A stretch of DNA of 64,000 bases from NCBI RefSeq assembly GCF_003019255.1, contig NZ_CP027846.1, forward strand, positions 1,240,001-1,304,000. Reading direction: 5' to 3'. Below the pieces are notes generated by a model. It was not told the origin of the DNA. It saw only the letters and a program-made list of their open reading frames with translations, and made no database searches. Positions 1 through 8,461 of this stretch are shown here, piece after piece (the stretch's first letter is position 1; each line of letters opens with the position of its first letter). This stretch comes from Staphylococcus kloosii (GTDB lineage: Bacteria > Bacillota > Bacilli > Staphylococcales > Staphylococcaceae). A program made the translations under genes and the position numbers.

Positions 1-1037
1 ACTACATAAGAGCTATAGGTTCAATGTTGATCTTAGTATACAGTACGCTAATTGCATTTTTTTTTATAGACAAAGTTTTTGTTAATATAATGTACTTTCA
101 AGGTATGTTTTATACGCAAATTTTTGGTATACCAGTGTTTCTATTTTTAAATTTATTAATTATATTTTTGTGTATCATAGTTGGTTCGGTATTAGCATAT
201 AAGATTAATCAACAGAACCATTGGCTACAACGCCAAATAGAACGCTCTATCGAAGGACAAACGGTTGGTGTGAATGATCAAGACATCGAACTGTACAATG
301 AAACTATTGAGTTATACCATACACTTGTACCGTTAAATCAAGAAGTACATAAACTGAGAATGAAAACGCAAAATTTAACGAATGAGTCATATAATATGAA
401 TGACGTAAAAGTTAAAAAAATCATTGAAGATGAACGTCAAAGACTTGCAAGAGAACTACATGATTCAGTGAGCCAGCAATTATTTGCTGCTAGTATGATG
501 TTATCCGCAATTAAGGAAACCGAACTCGCACCACCATTAGATCAACAAATACCAACTTTAGAAAAAATGGTGCAAGATTCTCAATTAGAAATGAGAGCTT
601 TACTCTTACATTTAAGACCTATTGGCCTAAAAGATAAGTCATTAGGTGAAGGTATTAAAGACTTAGTAACTGATTTACAGAAAAAAGTACCGATGAAAGT
701 CGTACATGATATTGAGGACTTTTCAGTACCAAAAGGTATAGAAGACCATCTATTTAGAATCACACAAGAAGCGATTTCTAATACATTACGTCATTCAAAA
801 GGAACGAAAGTTACAATAGAGTTGTTTAATCAAGCTGATTACTTGTTACTACGTGTGCAAGATAATGGTATAGGTTTTAATGTAGATGAAAATACTGAAC
901 AAAGTTATGGTTTAAAAAATATGCGTGAACGTGCATTAGAAATAGGTGCAACATTCCATATTGTTTCTCTACCCGATTCAGGTACAAGAATAGAAGTGAA
1001 AGCGCCATTAGATAAGGAGGAATTGGATGCCAATTAA
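1..1037 (+). CDS. vraS: VraS, cell-wall stress sensor histidine kinase (5' end outside window)
   Basis: Membrane sensor kinase of the VraTSR system, which responds to inhibition of peptidoglycan synthesis and phosphorylates VraR. Two hydrophobic segments lie near the N-terminus. They are followed by the HisKA_3 box ARELHDS, whose histidine codon is at 459-461, then the N box (QEAISNTLRHS) and G box (DNGIGF) of the ATPase domain. The first internal ATG is at 24, but the frame is open to base 1 and encodes YIRAIGS before it. That matches the N-terminus I recall for S. aureus VraS, so the true start is about ten codons upstream and off the window. The gene overlaps vraR by 11 bp. Confidence 0.95.
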   Translation, partial: YIRAIGSMLILVYSTLIAFFFIDKVFVNIMYFQGMFYTQIFGIPVFLFLNLLIIFLCIIVGSVLAYKINQQNHWLQRQIERSIEGQTVGVNDQDIELYNETIELYHTLVPLNQEVHKLRMKTQNLTNESYNMNDVKVKKIIEDERQRLARELHDSVSQQLFAASMMLSAIKETELAPPLDQQIPTLEKMVQDSQLEMRALLLHLRPIGLKDKSLGEGIKDLVTDLQKKVPMKVVHDIEDFSVPKGIEDHLFRITQEAISNTLRHSKGTKVTIELFNQADYLLLRVQDNGIGFNVDENTEQSYGLKNMRERALEIGATFHIVSLPDSGTRIEVKAPLDKEELDAN

Positions 1038-1656
1038 AGTTTTATTTGTTGATGACCATGAAATGGTACGTATTGGGATATCAAGTTATTTATCAACACA
1101 ACCAGATATAGAAGTAGTAGGAGAAGGTAAGTCAGGTAAAGAAGCAATTCAATTAGCGCATGAATTAAAACCAGATTTAATCTTAATGGATTTATTGATG
1201 GATGATATGGATGGAGTAGACGCTACTGCGCAAGTAAAAAAAGATTTACCACATATCAAAGTTGTAATGTTAACAAGTTACATTGAGGATAATGAAGTTT
1301 ATCGTGCATTAGATTCTGGTGTAGATAGTTATATCTTAAAAACGACGAGTGCTAAAGATATTGCAGAAGCAATACGTAAAACACAAAATGATGAATCTGT
1401 TTTTGAAGCAGAAGTTTTAGTGAAAATGCGTAATCGCATGAAGCAACGTGCAGAATTATATGAGATGTTAACTGAAAGAGAAATGGAAATTTTATTACTT
1501 ATCGCTAAAGGTTATTCTAACCAAGAAATTGCTAGTGCATCTCACATTACAATTAAGACGGTAAAAACACACGTTAGTAATATATTAAGTAAATTAGAAG
1601 TGCAAGATAGAACGCAAGCTGTTATATACGCATTTCAACATAACTTAATTCAATAA
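1027..1656 (+). CDS. vraR: VraR, NarL/LuxR-type response regulator
   Basis: Response regulator of the cell-wall stress stimulon and partner of VraS. The receiver domain spans roughly residues 1-120, with acidic pocket D9-D10, phospho-acceptor D55 (LILMD) and a conserved lysine in YILKT. The LuxR-type helix-turn-helix is at about 142-206 (LTEREMEILLLIAKG). Length is 209 aa, as in S. aureus VraR. GGAGG at 1017-1021 lies inside the end of vraS, so the two are translationally coupled. Known VraR targets in S. aureus include pbp2 and sgtB; an sgtB gene is present in this window at 8462. Confidence 0.96.
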   Translation: MPIKVLFVDDHEMVRIGISSYLSTQPDIEVVGEGKSGKEAIQLAHELKPDLILMDLLMDDMDGVDATAQVKKDLPHIKVVMLTSYIEDNEVYRALDSGVDSYILKTTSAKDIAEAIRKTQNDESVFEAEVLVKMRNRMKQRAELYEMLTEREMEILLLIAKGYSNQEIASASHITIKTVKTHVSNILSKLEVQDRTQAVIYAFQHNLIQ

Positions 1657-1664
1657 AATAATCA

Positions 1665-1704
1665 AAATACCTCAAGCAGCATTGACGCTACTTGAGGTAT
1701 TTTT
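1665..1704. terminator. bidirectional intrinsic terminator between vraR and the yihY-like gene
   Basis: A 16-bp stem (1665-1680 with 1687-1702, one wobble pair) and 6-nt loop, followed by T on the plus strand and flanked by A on the other side. It sits between convergent genes. Confidence 0.88.
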
Positions 1705-1725
1705 ATGTTGTGAAAGATGAGTTGA

Positions 1726-2814
1726 TTATTCTGCTGTATTTTCGTTGTGATTTGCTTCAATTTCTTTCATTGAACGTTCTTCAGGTGTCATGCCACGAAT
1801 TACTTTACGTTGATGAATAATAGCATTAATCTCGGCACCGATAATTATAATAAATCCAGTAATGTATAACCAGAACATTAAAATAATAATACCTGCGATA
1901 CTACCATAAGTTTTAGAATAGTTACTGAAGTTAGTAACATAAATTCCAAATAAATATGAACCTACTAAGAATACTATAGTGGCAAATATTGAACCTGGAA
2001 TAACAGATAACATTTTAATTTTAACGTTAGGAGCCAATGTATATAACAACATAAATGCTACAAAAACGATGATTAACGGTAAAATAATACGTAATAAATC
2101 AAAAAGCCAATGGACTTCGTCACCTAATCCTAATGGGCCAAATAGTAATGAACCAATTTGTTCGCCAAATGCTGGTAATACCATTGCAAGTGGGAAGACG
2201 ATTGCTAATACTAAAGTGAATAACACACTTAATAATTTAGATACAATAAAATTACGACTATCTTCAACATCATATGCAACGTTGAAAGAGTTCATTAGCG
2301 CAGTCATTCCATTTGAAGCTGACCATAGTGCTAAAATCAAACCGATAGACAGTAAGCCACCACTGGCATTACCCATAATATCTTCGATGAGTGATGATAC
2401 TTGGCTAGCATAATCATGTGGTACGTGTTCACTAATCATCTTTTGTATTGTCGTTTGTTTAACACCTACGACAGGTACAATGGATAATAAGAAGATAAGC
2501 ATAGGGAAGAGTGATAACATAAAGTAGTATGAAAGTTGTGCCGATAATCCTGATGCATCGTCTTTACCTATACGATAAACCAAATAAGAAAAGAAATTTG
2601 GGTTTTTAGTATATTTTGCTGGTTTGTTTATACGTGATACGAAAAATGCTTGATCATCTTTCTTTGTATCTTTTGATTGGAATTCTGTAGGTGTAATATA
2701 TGTACGATCTTTATCTAATTTTCCGCTCTTAGATTTTTCTTCTGATTTTTTATTTTTCTCTTTTTCTTTAACAGAGTTCAAAAAATTAGAAGCGGTTTCT
2801 TTTTTCTTTGACAT
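1726..2814 (-). CDS. YihY/BrkB-family inner membrane protein
   Basis: 362-aa protein of the YihY/virulence factor BrkB family (UPF0761-like), whose molecular function is not settled. About 75 N-terminal residues are very rich in Lys and Glu and probably cytoplasmic. Around six hydrophobic segments follow (e.g. LSYYFMLSLFPMLIFLLS, GLILALWSASNGMTALM). The tail is charged. The start ATG is preceded by AAAGGAG on the minus strand. It converges with vraR and shares its terminator. Family assignment is from recognition of the conserved core; function is not inferred. Confidence 0.85.
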   Translation of the reverse strand: MSKKKETASNFLNSVKEKEKNKKSEEKSKSGKLDKDRTYITPTEFQSKDTKKDDQAFFVSRINKPAKYTKNPNFFSYLVYRIGKDDASGLSAQLSYYFMLSLFPMLIFLLSIVPVVGVKQTTIQKMISEHVPHDYASQVSSLIEDIMGNASGGLLSIGLILALWSASNGMTALMNSFNVAYDVEDSRNFIVSKLLSVLFTLVLAIVFPLAMVLPAFGEQIGSLLFGPLGLGDEVHWLFDLLRIILPLIIVFVAFMLLYTLAPNVKIKMLSVIPGSIFATIVFLVGSYLFGIYVTNFSNYSKTYGSIAGIIILMFWLYITGFIIIIGAEINAIIHQRKVIRGMTPEERSMKEIEANHNENTAE

Positions 2815-2975
2815 ATCTAATCTCCTTTAATATTGCTTTGTAATTAATAATATACTTTAAAAATAAATTGAGGTAAATATGTAAAAATCATATTTTAATC
2901 GCCTATAAATAAAAGATACTATTATGACGGTTAATATGTGTTTGAAAATAGTTGAAGTATTTAATTATATAACAA

Positions 2976-3014
2976 AACGTTACCACTTAAATAATTTATT
3001 TATGTGGTAACGTT
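2976..3014 (-). terminator. hairpin after the ytxH gene, probable terminator
   Basis: Perfect 11-bp inverted repeat (2976-2986 and 3004-3014) with a 17-nt AT-rich loop. Read leftward it is followed by TTTTG, so it could end the ptpA-ytxH transcript. The long loop makes it a weak example. Confidence 0.5.
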
Positions 3015-3068
3015 AGTTACTATTATGTCTAAATATCAATTAGGCATAGATTGATAAAATATAGTTGC

Positions 3069-3350
3069 TTAGTTTAAGCGTTTATTTTTACGTTCTACAA
3101 AAGTATCTTTAGCATCTTTTAATGAACGTTCTAATTCAGGATTATTACGTCTAATTTCTTCAATTGCATCTTTCCAATATAGTACTTCATCTTTAACTTT
3201 GCTAATTACTGACGGTTCGCTTGAACGTTTACCTTCTTTAGCATCTTGGATCGATTGTTTTAAAGATTGGCGTGTAGATTTATCAGCTAATGTTGCTGCT
3301 CCGCCGATAAACGCACCAATTAAAATTCCTGGTATTAATTTATTATTCAT
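3069..3350 (-). CDS. YtxH domain-containing protein
   Basis: 93-aa protein with one N-terminal hydrophobic segment (residues 5-22, glycine/alanine rich), then a charged, probably coiled-coil tail. This is the usual YtxH-family layout: a small membrane-anchored protein of unknown biochemical role, often general-stress linked in Bacillales. It lies immediately downstream of ptpA on the same strand with a 6-bp gap, so the two are probably co-transcribed. Confidence 0.8.
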   Translation of the reverse strand: MNNKLIPGILIGAFIGGAATLADKSTRQSLKQSIQDAKEGKRSSEPSVISKVKDEVLYWKDAIEEIRRNNPELERSLKDAKDTFVERKNKRLN

Positions 3351-3356
3351 TGTGAG

Positions 3357-3821
3357 TTACCCCTCTCTTAAGTTAGCGTCTTTAACGATATAATCAATTA
3401 AATTATCACACGCAGATTGTACCATTTTAAATACACCTTCAAAATTATTAGTGTAATAAGGATCTGGCACATCCGTTTCTTCCATATTACTAAATTCTAG
3501 TAATTTGAACAACTGTCCTTTAATATTAGGGTTGATTCTTTTGATGTCGTCTACATTGTTTTGATCCATAGCAATAATGTAGTCAAAGTCGTCGTTGTGT
3601 GTAAATAATTCACTTATCATTCCATCAACTGAAATATTTTGGCTTGCTAAAATTTGTTGAGTACCTTCATGTGGTGGCTCGCCTAGATTCCATTTACCCG
3701 TTCCACGAGATTTTACTCGTACACCTTCGATATTTCTGTCCTTTAACCTTTGCCTCATAATGGCTTCTGCCATAGGTGAGCGACAAATATTGCCTAAACA
3801 GACAAATGCAACTGTAACCAT
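3357..3821 (-). CDS. ptpA: low-molecular-weight protein-tyrosine-phosphatase PtpA
   Basis: Hydrolyses phosphotyrosine. The catalytic P-loop CLGNICRS is at residues 8-15 (nucleophile C8, R14). The general-acid Asp lies in the DVPDPYY motif near residue 120. Length is 154 aa, matching S. aureus PtpA, which is reported to be secreted during macrophage infection although no signal peptide is visible here. GAGGGAAA precedes the ATG on the minus strand. It is probably the first gene of a two-gene unit with the ytxH gene. Confidence 0.93.
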   Translation of the reverse strand: MVTVAFVCLGNICRSPMAEAIMRQRLKDRNIEGVRVKSRGTGKWNLGEPPHEGTQQILASQNISVDGMISELFTHNDDFDYIIAMDQNNVDDIKRINPNIKGQLFKLLEFSNMEETDVPDPYYTNNFEGVFKMVQSACDNLIDYIVKDANLREG

Positions 3822-3952
3822 ATATTTCCCTCCATAGAATTACTTCTCATTATTATTTTAGCTTTTTTTAACGTATTTCTAAAGACTAATATACCAATAA
3901 TTTTACAAGGTGCTATATTTTGATAAAATAAATTGAAAAAGAGGTGAAAGAA

Positions 3953-4156
3953 ATGGCATCAAATAATGAACAAATGATATCAGAAATTAGAGAAAGATTA
4001 AATTTAGTAAACCAAAGTGTAATTGAGCCTGCTCAATTTAAAGATGCAGATGAAAATGAAGTTAAAGAGATACATTCATATGTTACTTCTAAATCATCAT
4101 TTACACCAAGTGAAGCAACGGCAATAGCTGATGCACTTGGCCAAATTAGAAAATAG
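3953..4156 (+). CDS. DUF1128 (UPF0435) family protein
   Basis: 67-aa protein ending in SEATAIADALGQIRK, the conserved C-terminus of the UPF0435/DUF1128 family in Bacillales. No function is known. An in-frame GTG exists at 3944, but it is part of the ribosome-binding site GAGGTGA, so ATG 3953 is chosen. The next gene starts 12 bp after the stop, suggesting an operon. Confidence 0.88.
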   Translation: MASNNEQMISEIRERLNLVNQSVIEPAQFKDADENEVKEIHSYVTSKSSFTPSEATAIADALGQIRK

Positions 4157-4168
4157 GGAGTGAATTTA

Positions 4169-5407
4169 ATGTCTGATTTACAGAATAAATTACAACAATA
4201 TGCACGATTACTCGTTGAAGTGGGGATGAATGTTCAAGAAGGTCAACCGGTCTATATTCGTTCTAGTGTAGACGCCGTTGAATTGACACGATACATAGTT
4301 GAAGCTGCTTATCAACGTGGCGCTTCTGACGTCAAAGTGAATTATAGCGACGAAAAATTAACGCGACTTAAGTTTGAATACGAACCTGTAGAACATTTTG
4401 AAAACAATGAAGTTAAATCTTATGAGGTTGAAGCAAGAAAAGATTATGTAAATAGAAATGCTGCTAATTTAGCATTAATTACCCAAGATCCAGAGTTATT
4501 AAATGGCATTGATGAAAATAAAATATCTACATTCCAGTTGAAGAACTCTCAAGCATTAAAAGGAGTTATGGAGGCTACGCAAAAAAATGAATATCCATGG
4601 GTTGTAGCGGCATATCCATCTAGAACTTGGGCTCAAAAAGTTTATCCTGATTTATCTGAAGATGACGCTTATGAAAAACTAATTGAAGAAGTATTAAATA
4701 TCGTTAGAGTAGATGGTAATGATCCAGTAGAAAATTGGAAACAACATGTTGCAGAATTAAGTAAACATGCTGAACGTCTACAAGAAAAAGAATATAGTGC
4801 TTTGCGTTATGAATCTGAAGGTACTGATTTAACAATTGGACTGCCAAAAGGTCATTTATGGGTAGATGCGACGAGTTATACAAGTAAAGGACAAGCTTTT
4901 GTCGCTAATATTCCTACTGAAGAAGTTTTCACTGCTCCAGATCGTAATCGTGTAGACGGTTATGTAACTAACAAGTTGCCACTAAGCCATAACGGTAATA
5001 TAATCGATGGCTTCACATTAACTTTTAAAGATGGCGCAGTCGTTGATTATAAGGCAGAAAAAGGTGAAGATGTTTTACGTAACTTATTAGAGACAGATGA
5101 GGGAGCTAAAAGATTAGGAGAAGTCGCATTAGTACCAGATGATTCTCCAATTTCGAATAGAAACACGATTTTCTATAATACGTTATTTGATGAAAATGCT
5201 TCATGCCACATTGCATTAGGTTCAGCATATGGTTTCAACATTGAAAATGGTACAGAAATGAGCACTGAAGAAAAAATAGCAAGTGGCTTAAATGACTCTT
5301 TAGTCCATGTTGATTTCATGATAGGTAGCAATGATTTAACTATTTATGGCGTTAAAGAAAATGGCGAAGAAGAATTAGTTTTTGAACACGGTAACTGGGC
5401 TGAATAA
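4169..5407 (+). CDS. aminopeptidase, peptidase family M29 (AmpS/PepS-like)
   Basis: 412-aa metallo-aminopeptidase of the thermophilic-aminopeptidase (M29) family, cytosolic, trimming peptides from the N-terminus. Family motifs include the C-terminal metal-ligand region (NTLFDENASCHIALG, then HVDFMIGS). GGGAG precedes ATG 4169. The in-frame GTG at 4160 overlaps that site and is rejected. Length agrees with staphylococcal AmpS (about 413 aa). Confidence 0.9.
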   Translation: MSDLQNKLQQYARLLVEVGMNVQEGQPVYIRSSVDAVELTRYIVEAAYQRGASDVKVNYSDEKLTRLKFEYEPVEHFENNEVKSYEVEARKDYVNRNAANLALITQDPELLNGIDENKISTFQLKNSQALKGVMEATQKNEYPWVVAAYPSRTWAQKVYPDLSEDDAYEKLIEEVLNIVRVDGNDPVENWKQHVAELSKHAERLQEKEYSALRYESEGTDLTIGLPKGHLWVDATSYTSKGQAFVANIPTEEVFTAPDRNRVDGYVTNKLPLSHNGNIIDGFTLTFKDGAVVDYKAEKGEDVLRNLLETDEGAKRLGEVALVPDDSPISNRNTIFYNTLFDENASCHIALGSAYGFNIENGTEMSTEEKIASGLNDSLVHVDFMIGSNDLTIYGVKENGEEELVFEHGNWAE

Positions 5408-5437
5408 AATAAAGAGTAAATACAAGGGGATATATTT

Positions 5438-5959
5438 ATGGAATCTAGAAAAAGTAAAGCGATGTCCGCAGCTAAAAGTATCAAAGCGCGACAAGTATTT
5501 CCACAAGATACCAACCATTTAAATACAATGTTTGGTGGTACTTTAATGGCTAATGTAGATGAAATTGCAGCTATATGTGCAATGAAACATTCAAATACTA
5601 CAGTAGTTACGGCTTCCACTGATTCAGTTGATTTTTTACAACCAATTAAATCTGGAGACATATTATCGTATGAAGCGATGGTATCACACGCAGGCACGAC
5701 ATCAATGGAGGTTTGTGTACAAATTATTATCGAAGATGTGATAAAAGAAGAAAAGCAATTAGCCGCTCTAAGCTTTTTAACATTTGTTGCGTTGGATAAA
5801 GAAGGCAAGCCTACAACTATACCAAGTGTGTATCCTGAAACACCAACTGAAATATGGTTCCATGAAACTGCGCCAGCTAGAGTAAATAGACGTAAAGAAC
5901 GTCGCGTAGAGAGTAAACAATCTATTGAATTTCTAGCTAATGCACGTAATAAAGAATAA
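5438..5959 (+). CDS. acyl-CoA thioesterase, hotdog fold
   Basis: 173-aa hotdog-fold thioesterase that cleaves acyl-CoA to free acid and CoA. The conserved segment HLNTMFGGTLMANVDEIAA carries the catalytic Asn and Asp region typical of YkhA/BACH-type enzymes. The C-terminus is basic (RVNRRKERR). AGGGGAT precedes the ATG. It may be co-transcribed with the aminopeptidase 30 bp upstream. The substrate chain length cannot be read from sequence. Confidence 0.88.
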   Translation: MESRKSKAMSAAKSIKARQVFPQDTNHLNTMFGGTLMANVDEIAAICAMKHSNTTVVTASTDSVDFLQPIKSGDILSYEAMVSHAGTTSMEVCVQIIIEDVIKEEKQLAALSFLTFVALDKEGKPTTIPSVYPETPTEIWFHETAPARVNRRKERRVESKQSIEFLANARNKE

Positions 5960-5989
5960 ATTTATGACGTTTGTGGGGAATGTCTAATT

Positions 5990-6024
5990 AAAAAAGCTGA
6001 GACTTTAAAAATCTCAGCTTTTTT
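5990..6024. terminator. bidirectional intrinsic terminator
   Basis: 13-bp stem (5990-6002 with 6012-6024), 9-nt loop, T-rich on both strands, between the convergent thioesterase and yfkAB genes. Confidence 0.9.
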
Positions 6025-6025
6025 T

Positions 6026-7177
6026 TTATTTCATTTGGTATATTTGGTGCATCATTTTTTCTTTTTCTTTAAAGTCAGTATTTGGATAATACATATTTTT
6101 AACTAAAACATTTGGACCTAAACAATTAAACTCAGAACAATGACAGTTTAGCGATTGAGCTAATGATGAATCTATCCATTGATCAAAAACATCTGGCAAT
6201 TTATCATTTCTAATATTTGAAATTGTGCCATTTTCATCTCCAAAGTCAGTTACGATTACGTTACCCGTGAAGACATTAACGTTAAGTCTATTACGACCAT
6301 CTGGGTCATTACGTGTTGTGACATTTTTAGTATTTCTTAAGCGTTGAAGTAAAGCTTGATCATCTTCATCATTTAAACAAGGATAAATAGGTAATGTTCC
6401 AAATAACATCCACACATCTTCGTCTCGAATATCAAGTAAATGATTGATGGCTTGTTTCATTTCTTTTAAAGATAAGACATTAAGTTGACTGGCAAAATCT
6501 GCAGGATACATTGGATGTATTTCATGACGACTACAATGCATATCTTTAACAACTTCGTTATGTATTTTATCTAAATGTGGTAACGTACTTTGGTTTAACA
6601 TCGTTTCAGCTGAAACAAACATGCCTTGTTTTGATAAAGTTGAGGCATTATCTAACATTTGGTCATATAATTTTAGTTTGGCTTTAAGAGGCGGTTGTTT
6701 TGTCATAGCGCCAAAGCCGACGTCCGTAAACTCATCTATAGTTCCCCAATTATGTGAAATATGCATAACATCTATATATTCTGCTATATCTAAATAACGA
6801 TCTTGCGGTAATGTTAAGTTTGAATTCATTTGAACATATATGCCACGGTCGTATGCGTATTTTAATAATGGTTTTACTACTTGCTTAATTGATTTTTTTG
6901 AGAACATTGGTTCTCCACCAGTAATAGATAAAGTTTTTAAATTAGGTATTTCATCTAACCTACGATAAATTAAATCCATTGGTAATGGTTCGGGGTCTTG
7001 AGTTTGAAGTGTGTAACCAACAGGACAGTGACTACAACGCATATTACATAAATTTGTAGTCGTAAATTCAATATTACTTAATGTTAATTGATTATGTATA
7101 TTAATATCATTATATGGTTCCCAAGGGTCGTTAGAAATATCAATAGGTTGTTTTTTATTGATTGAGTAAATAGACAT
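6026..7177 (-). CDS. yfkAB: YfkAB, radical SAM/CxCxxxxC motif protein
   Basis: 383-aa radical-SAM enzyme. The [4Fe-4S]-SAM motif is CNMRCSHC (Cx3Cx2C), followed by a glycine-rich SITGGEP SAM-binding motif. Near the C-terminus is CHCSEFNC, the CxCxxxxC signature that names this family. In Bacillus the two halves are separate or fused as yfkA/yfkB; here they are one ORF. The reaction is unknown. The gene diverges from the small SE1561-type gene, with a 25-bp perfect palindrome in the gap. Confidence 0.9.
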   Translation of the reverse strand: MSIYSINKKQPIDISNDPWEPYNDINIHNQLTLSNIEFTTTNLCNMRCSHCPVGYTLQTQDPEPLPMDLIYRRLDEIPNLKTLSITGGEPMFSKKSIKQVVKPLLKYAYDRGIYVQMNSNLTLPQDRYLDIAEYIDVMHISHNWGTIDEFTDVGFGAMTKQPPLKAKLKLYDQMLDNASTLSKQGMFVSAETMLNQSTLPHLDKIHNEVVKDMHCSRHEIHPMYPADFASQLNVLSLKEMKQAINHLLDIRDEDVWMLFGTLPIYPCLNDEDDQALLQRLRNTKNVTTRNDPDGRNRLNVNVFTGNVIVTDFGDENGTISNIRNDKLPDVFDQWIDSSLAQSLNCHCSEFNCLGPNVLVKNMYYPNTDFKEKEKMMHQIYQMK

Positions 7178-7340
7178 TTAAATCCTTCTTTCTTTATATC
7201 TAATAGGTAAACATAGCAGAAATATTACACTTTTCATTTAAAATAAAGTGTTGTTTATTTATATGAAAAATGGGCATAAAATAATGTACATTTGTAAAAT
7301 ACGTAATTTCATGCACTTTAGAGTTAATCAACAGTAAAAC

Positions 7341-7365
7341 ATACTCTTAATATTATTAAGAGTAT
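7341..7365. promoter_or_regulatory. 25-bp perfect palindrome in the divergent yfkAB promoter region
   Basis: Arms 7341-7351 and 7355-7365 are perfect 11-bp reverse complements around a 3-nt centre. It lies ten bases before a TTGTCA hexamer (7375) upstream of the rightward gene. No T-run follows on either strand, so an operator is more likely than a terminator. The regulator is unknown. Confidence 0.5.
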
Positions 7366-7425
7366 ATCTTTATTTGTCAAACACATGTTAGTATATATTT
7401 ATTAGTGAAAAAGGAGCAATTAAAC

Positions 7426-7590
7426 ATGGATGAAAATCAAACAATTGATCAAATTAAAGCAAGACTTGAAAAATTTATGGAAGATATCGACCACGTTAAT
7501 CCTAATGAAGTTAAGGTTGAAGATATTGATGAGTGGATTGGTTTATTAGATCAACTTGAAGAAAAAGTAAAATCAGTATCAAAGTCATAA
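7426..7590 (+). CDS. SE1561-family small protein
   Basis: 54-aa acidic, probably helical protein (start MDENQTIDQI), recognised as the SE1561-type conserved staphylococcal small protein of unknown function. ATG 7426 follows AAAGGAG by 9 nt; the GTG at 7405 overlaps that site and is rejected. It is followed at 86 bp by the DJ-1/PfpI gene on the same strand. Confidence 0.75.
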   Translation: MDENQTIDQIKARLEKFMEDIDHVNPNEVKVEDIDEWIGLLDQLEEKVKSVSKS

Positions 7591-7675
7591 TTCAAAGAAA
7601 CCACGATAATACGTTTAAAACTTTTTCTACTTGGTAATAATATAAATATCATACGAAAGAGAAAGGTGATTATTA

Positions 7676-8191
7676 ATGGCAAAAAAAATAGCTGTTCTTT
7701 TAACAGATGAATTTGAAGATATAGAATATACAAGCCCTAAAGAGGCAATTGAAGAATCAGGTAATGAAGTAGTAGTTATTGGCGACACTGCAAATAGCGA
7801 AGTTGTTGGCAAACATGGTGAAAAAGTTACTGTAGACGTAAGCATTGCAGACGCTAAACCTGAAGATTATGATGGATTATTGCTTCCTGGTGGATTTTCA
7901 CCTGACCACCTAAGAGGTGACGAAGAAGGAAGATATGGTACATTCGCTAAATATTTCACTAAAAATGATGTACCTACCTTTGCAATTTGCCATGGACCTC
8001 AAATTTTAATTGATACAGATGATTTAAAAGGTCGTACGTTAACAGCAGTGTTAAATGTACGTAAAGATTTATCAAACGCTGGTGCACAAGTCGTTGACGA
8101 ATCAGTAGTAGTTGATAAAAATATCGTAACAAGCCGTACACCTGATGATTTAGATGACTTTAATAAAGCTATTGTTGATCAACTTAAATAA
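7676..8191 (+). CDS. DJ-1/PfpI-family protein (SAV1875/YfkM-like)
   Basis: 171-aa protein of the type-1 glutamine-amidotransferase-like DJ-1/PfpI superfamily. The nucleophile-elbow cysteine is in AICHGPQ (about residue 105), and a conserved Glu lies near the N-terminus (DEFEDIE). Relatives include B. subtilis general stress protein YfkM and S. aureus SAV1875, with proposed glyoxalase III, deglycase or oxidative-stress roles. AGAAAGGTGA precedes the ATG. A strong terminator follows, so it is probably the last gene of its unit. Confidence 0.9.
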   Translation: MAKKIAVLLTDEFEDIEYTSPKEAIEESGNEVVVIGDTANSEVVGKHGEKVTVDVSIADAKPEDYDGLLLPGGFSPDHLRGDEEGRYGTFAKYFTKNDVPTFAICHGPQILIDTDDLKGRTLTAVLNVRKDLSNAGAQVVDESVVVDKNIVTSRTPDDLDDFNKAIVDQLK

Positions 8192-8228
8192 GTTTTGAAA
8201 TATTTCAAAATGACATTTTTTAATAAGT

Positions 8229-8265
8229 AAGCAATCGGAATTTATAAATTTCGATTGCTTTTTTG
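8229..8265 (+). terminator. intrinsic terminator after the DJ-1/PfpI gene
   Basis: Stem with one wobble pair, 8229-8243 with 8246-8260, followed by TTTTTTG. Confidence 0.85.
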
Positions 8266-8421
8266 TATGACTAAATGACTTTACTGGTAATTGTATTTTT
8301 ACCAATTATTACTTTATATCATGTTAAATAATGCTTACTACTTTTATAGTCAGGTATATTTATACACCCTTGGACTGATTTTTTAAAATTAGTATAGCTA
8401 AAGATGTAAAGTATTGGTAAA

Positions 8422-8441
8422 CTCACTTATAATAGAGTGAG
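8422..8441 (+). promoter_or_regulatory. sgtB promoter -10 with overlapping inverted repeat, candidate VraR site
   Basis: TATAAT at 8428-8433 lies between the arms CTCACT (8422-8427) and AGTGAG (8436-8441). An ACT...AGT arrangement resembles reported VraR-binding motifs. No good -35 is seen, which fits an activator-dependent promoter. Assignment to VraR is inference. Confidence 0.5.
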
Positions 8442-8461
8442 ATGAACAAAGGAGACCGTGC

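Noticed and set aside
1979..2413. 144-codon plus-strand frame opposite the YihY-like gene
   Set aside because: Antisense shadow of a clear membrane protein gene; no ribosome-binding site or known family.
2976..3014. 11-bp inverted repeat as a regulator operator
   Set aside because: It lies downstream of ytxH rather than before a gene start and is followed by T's leftward, so a terminator is simpler.
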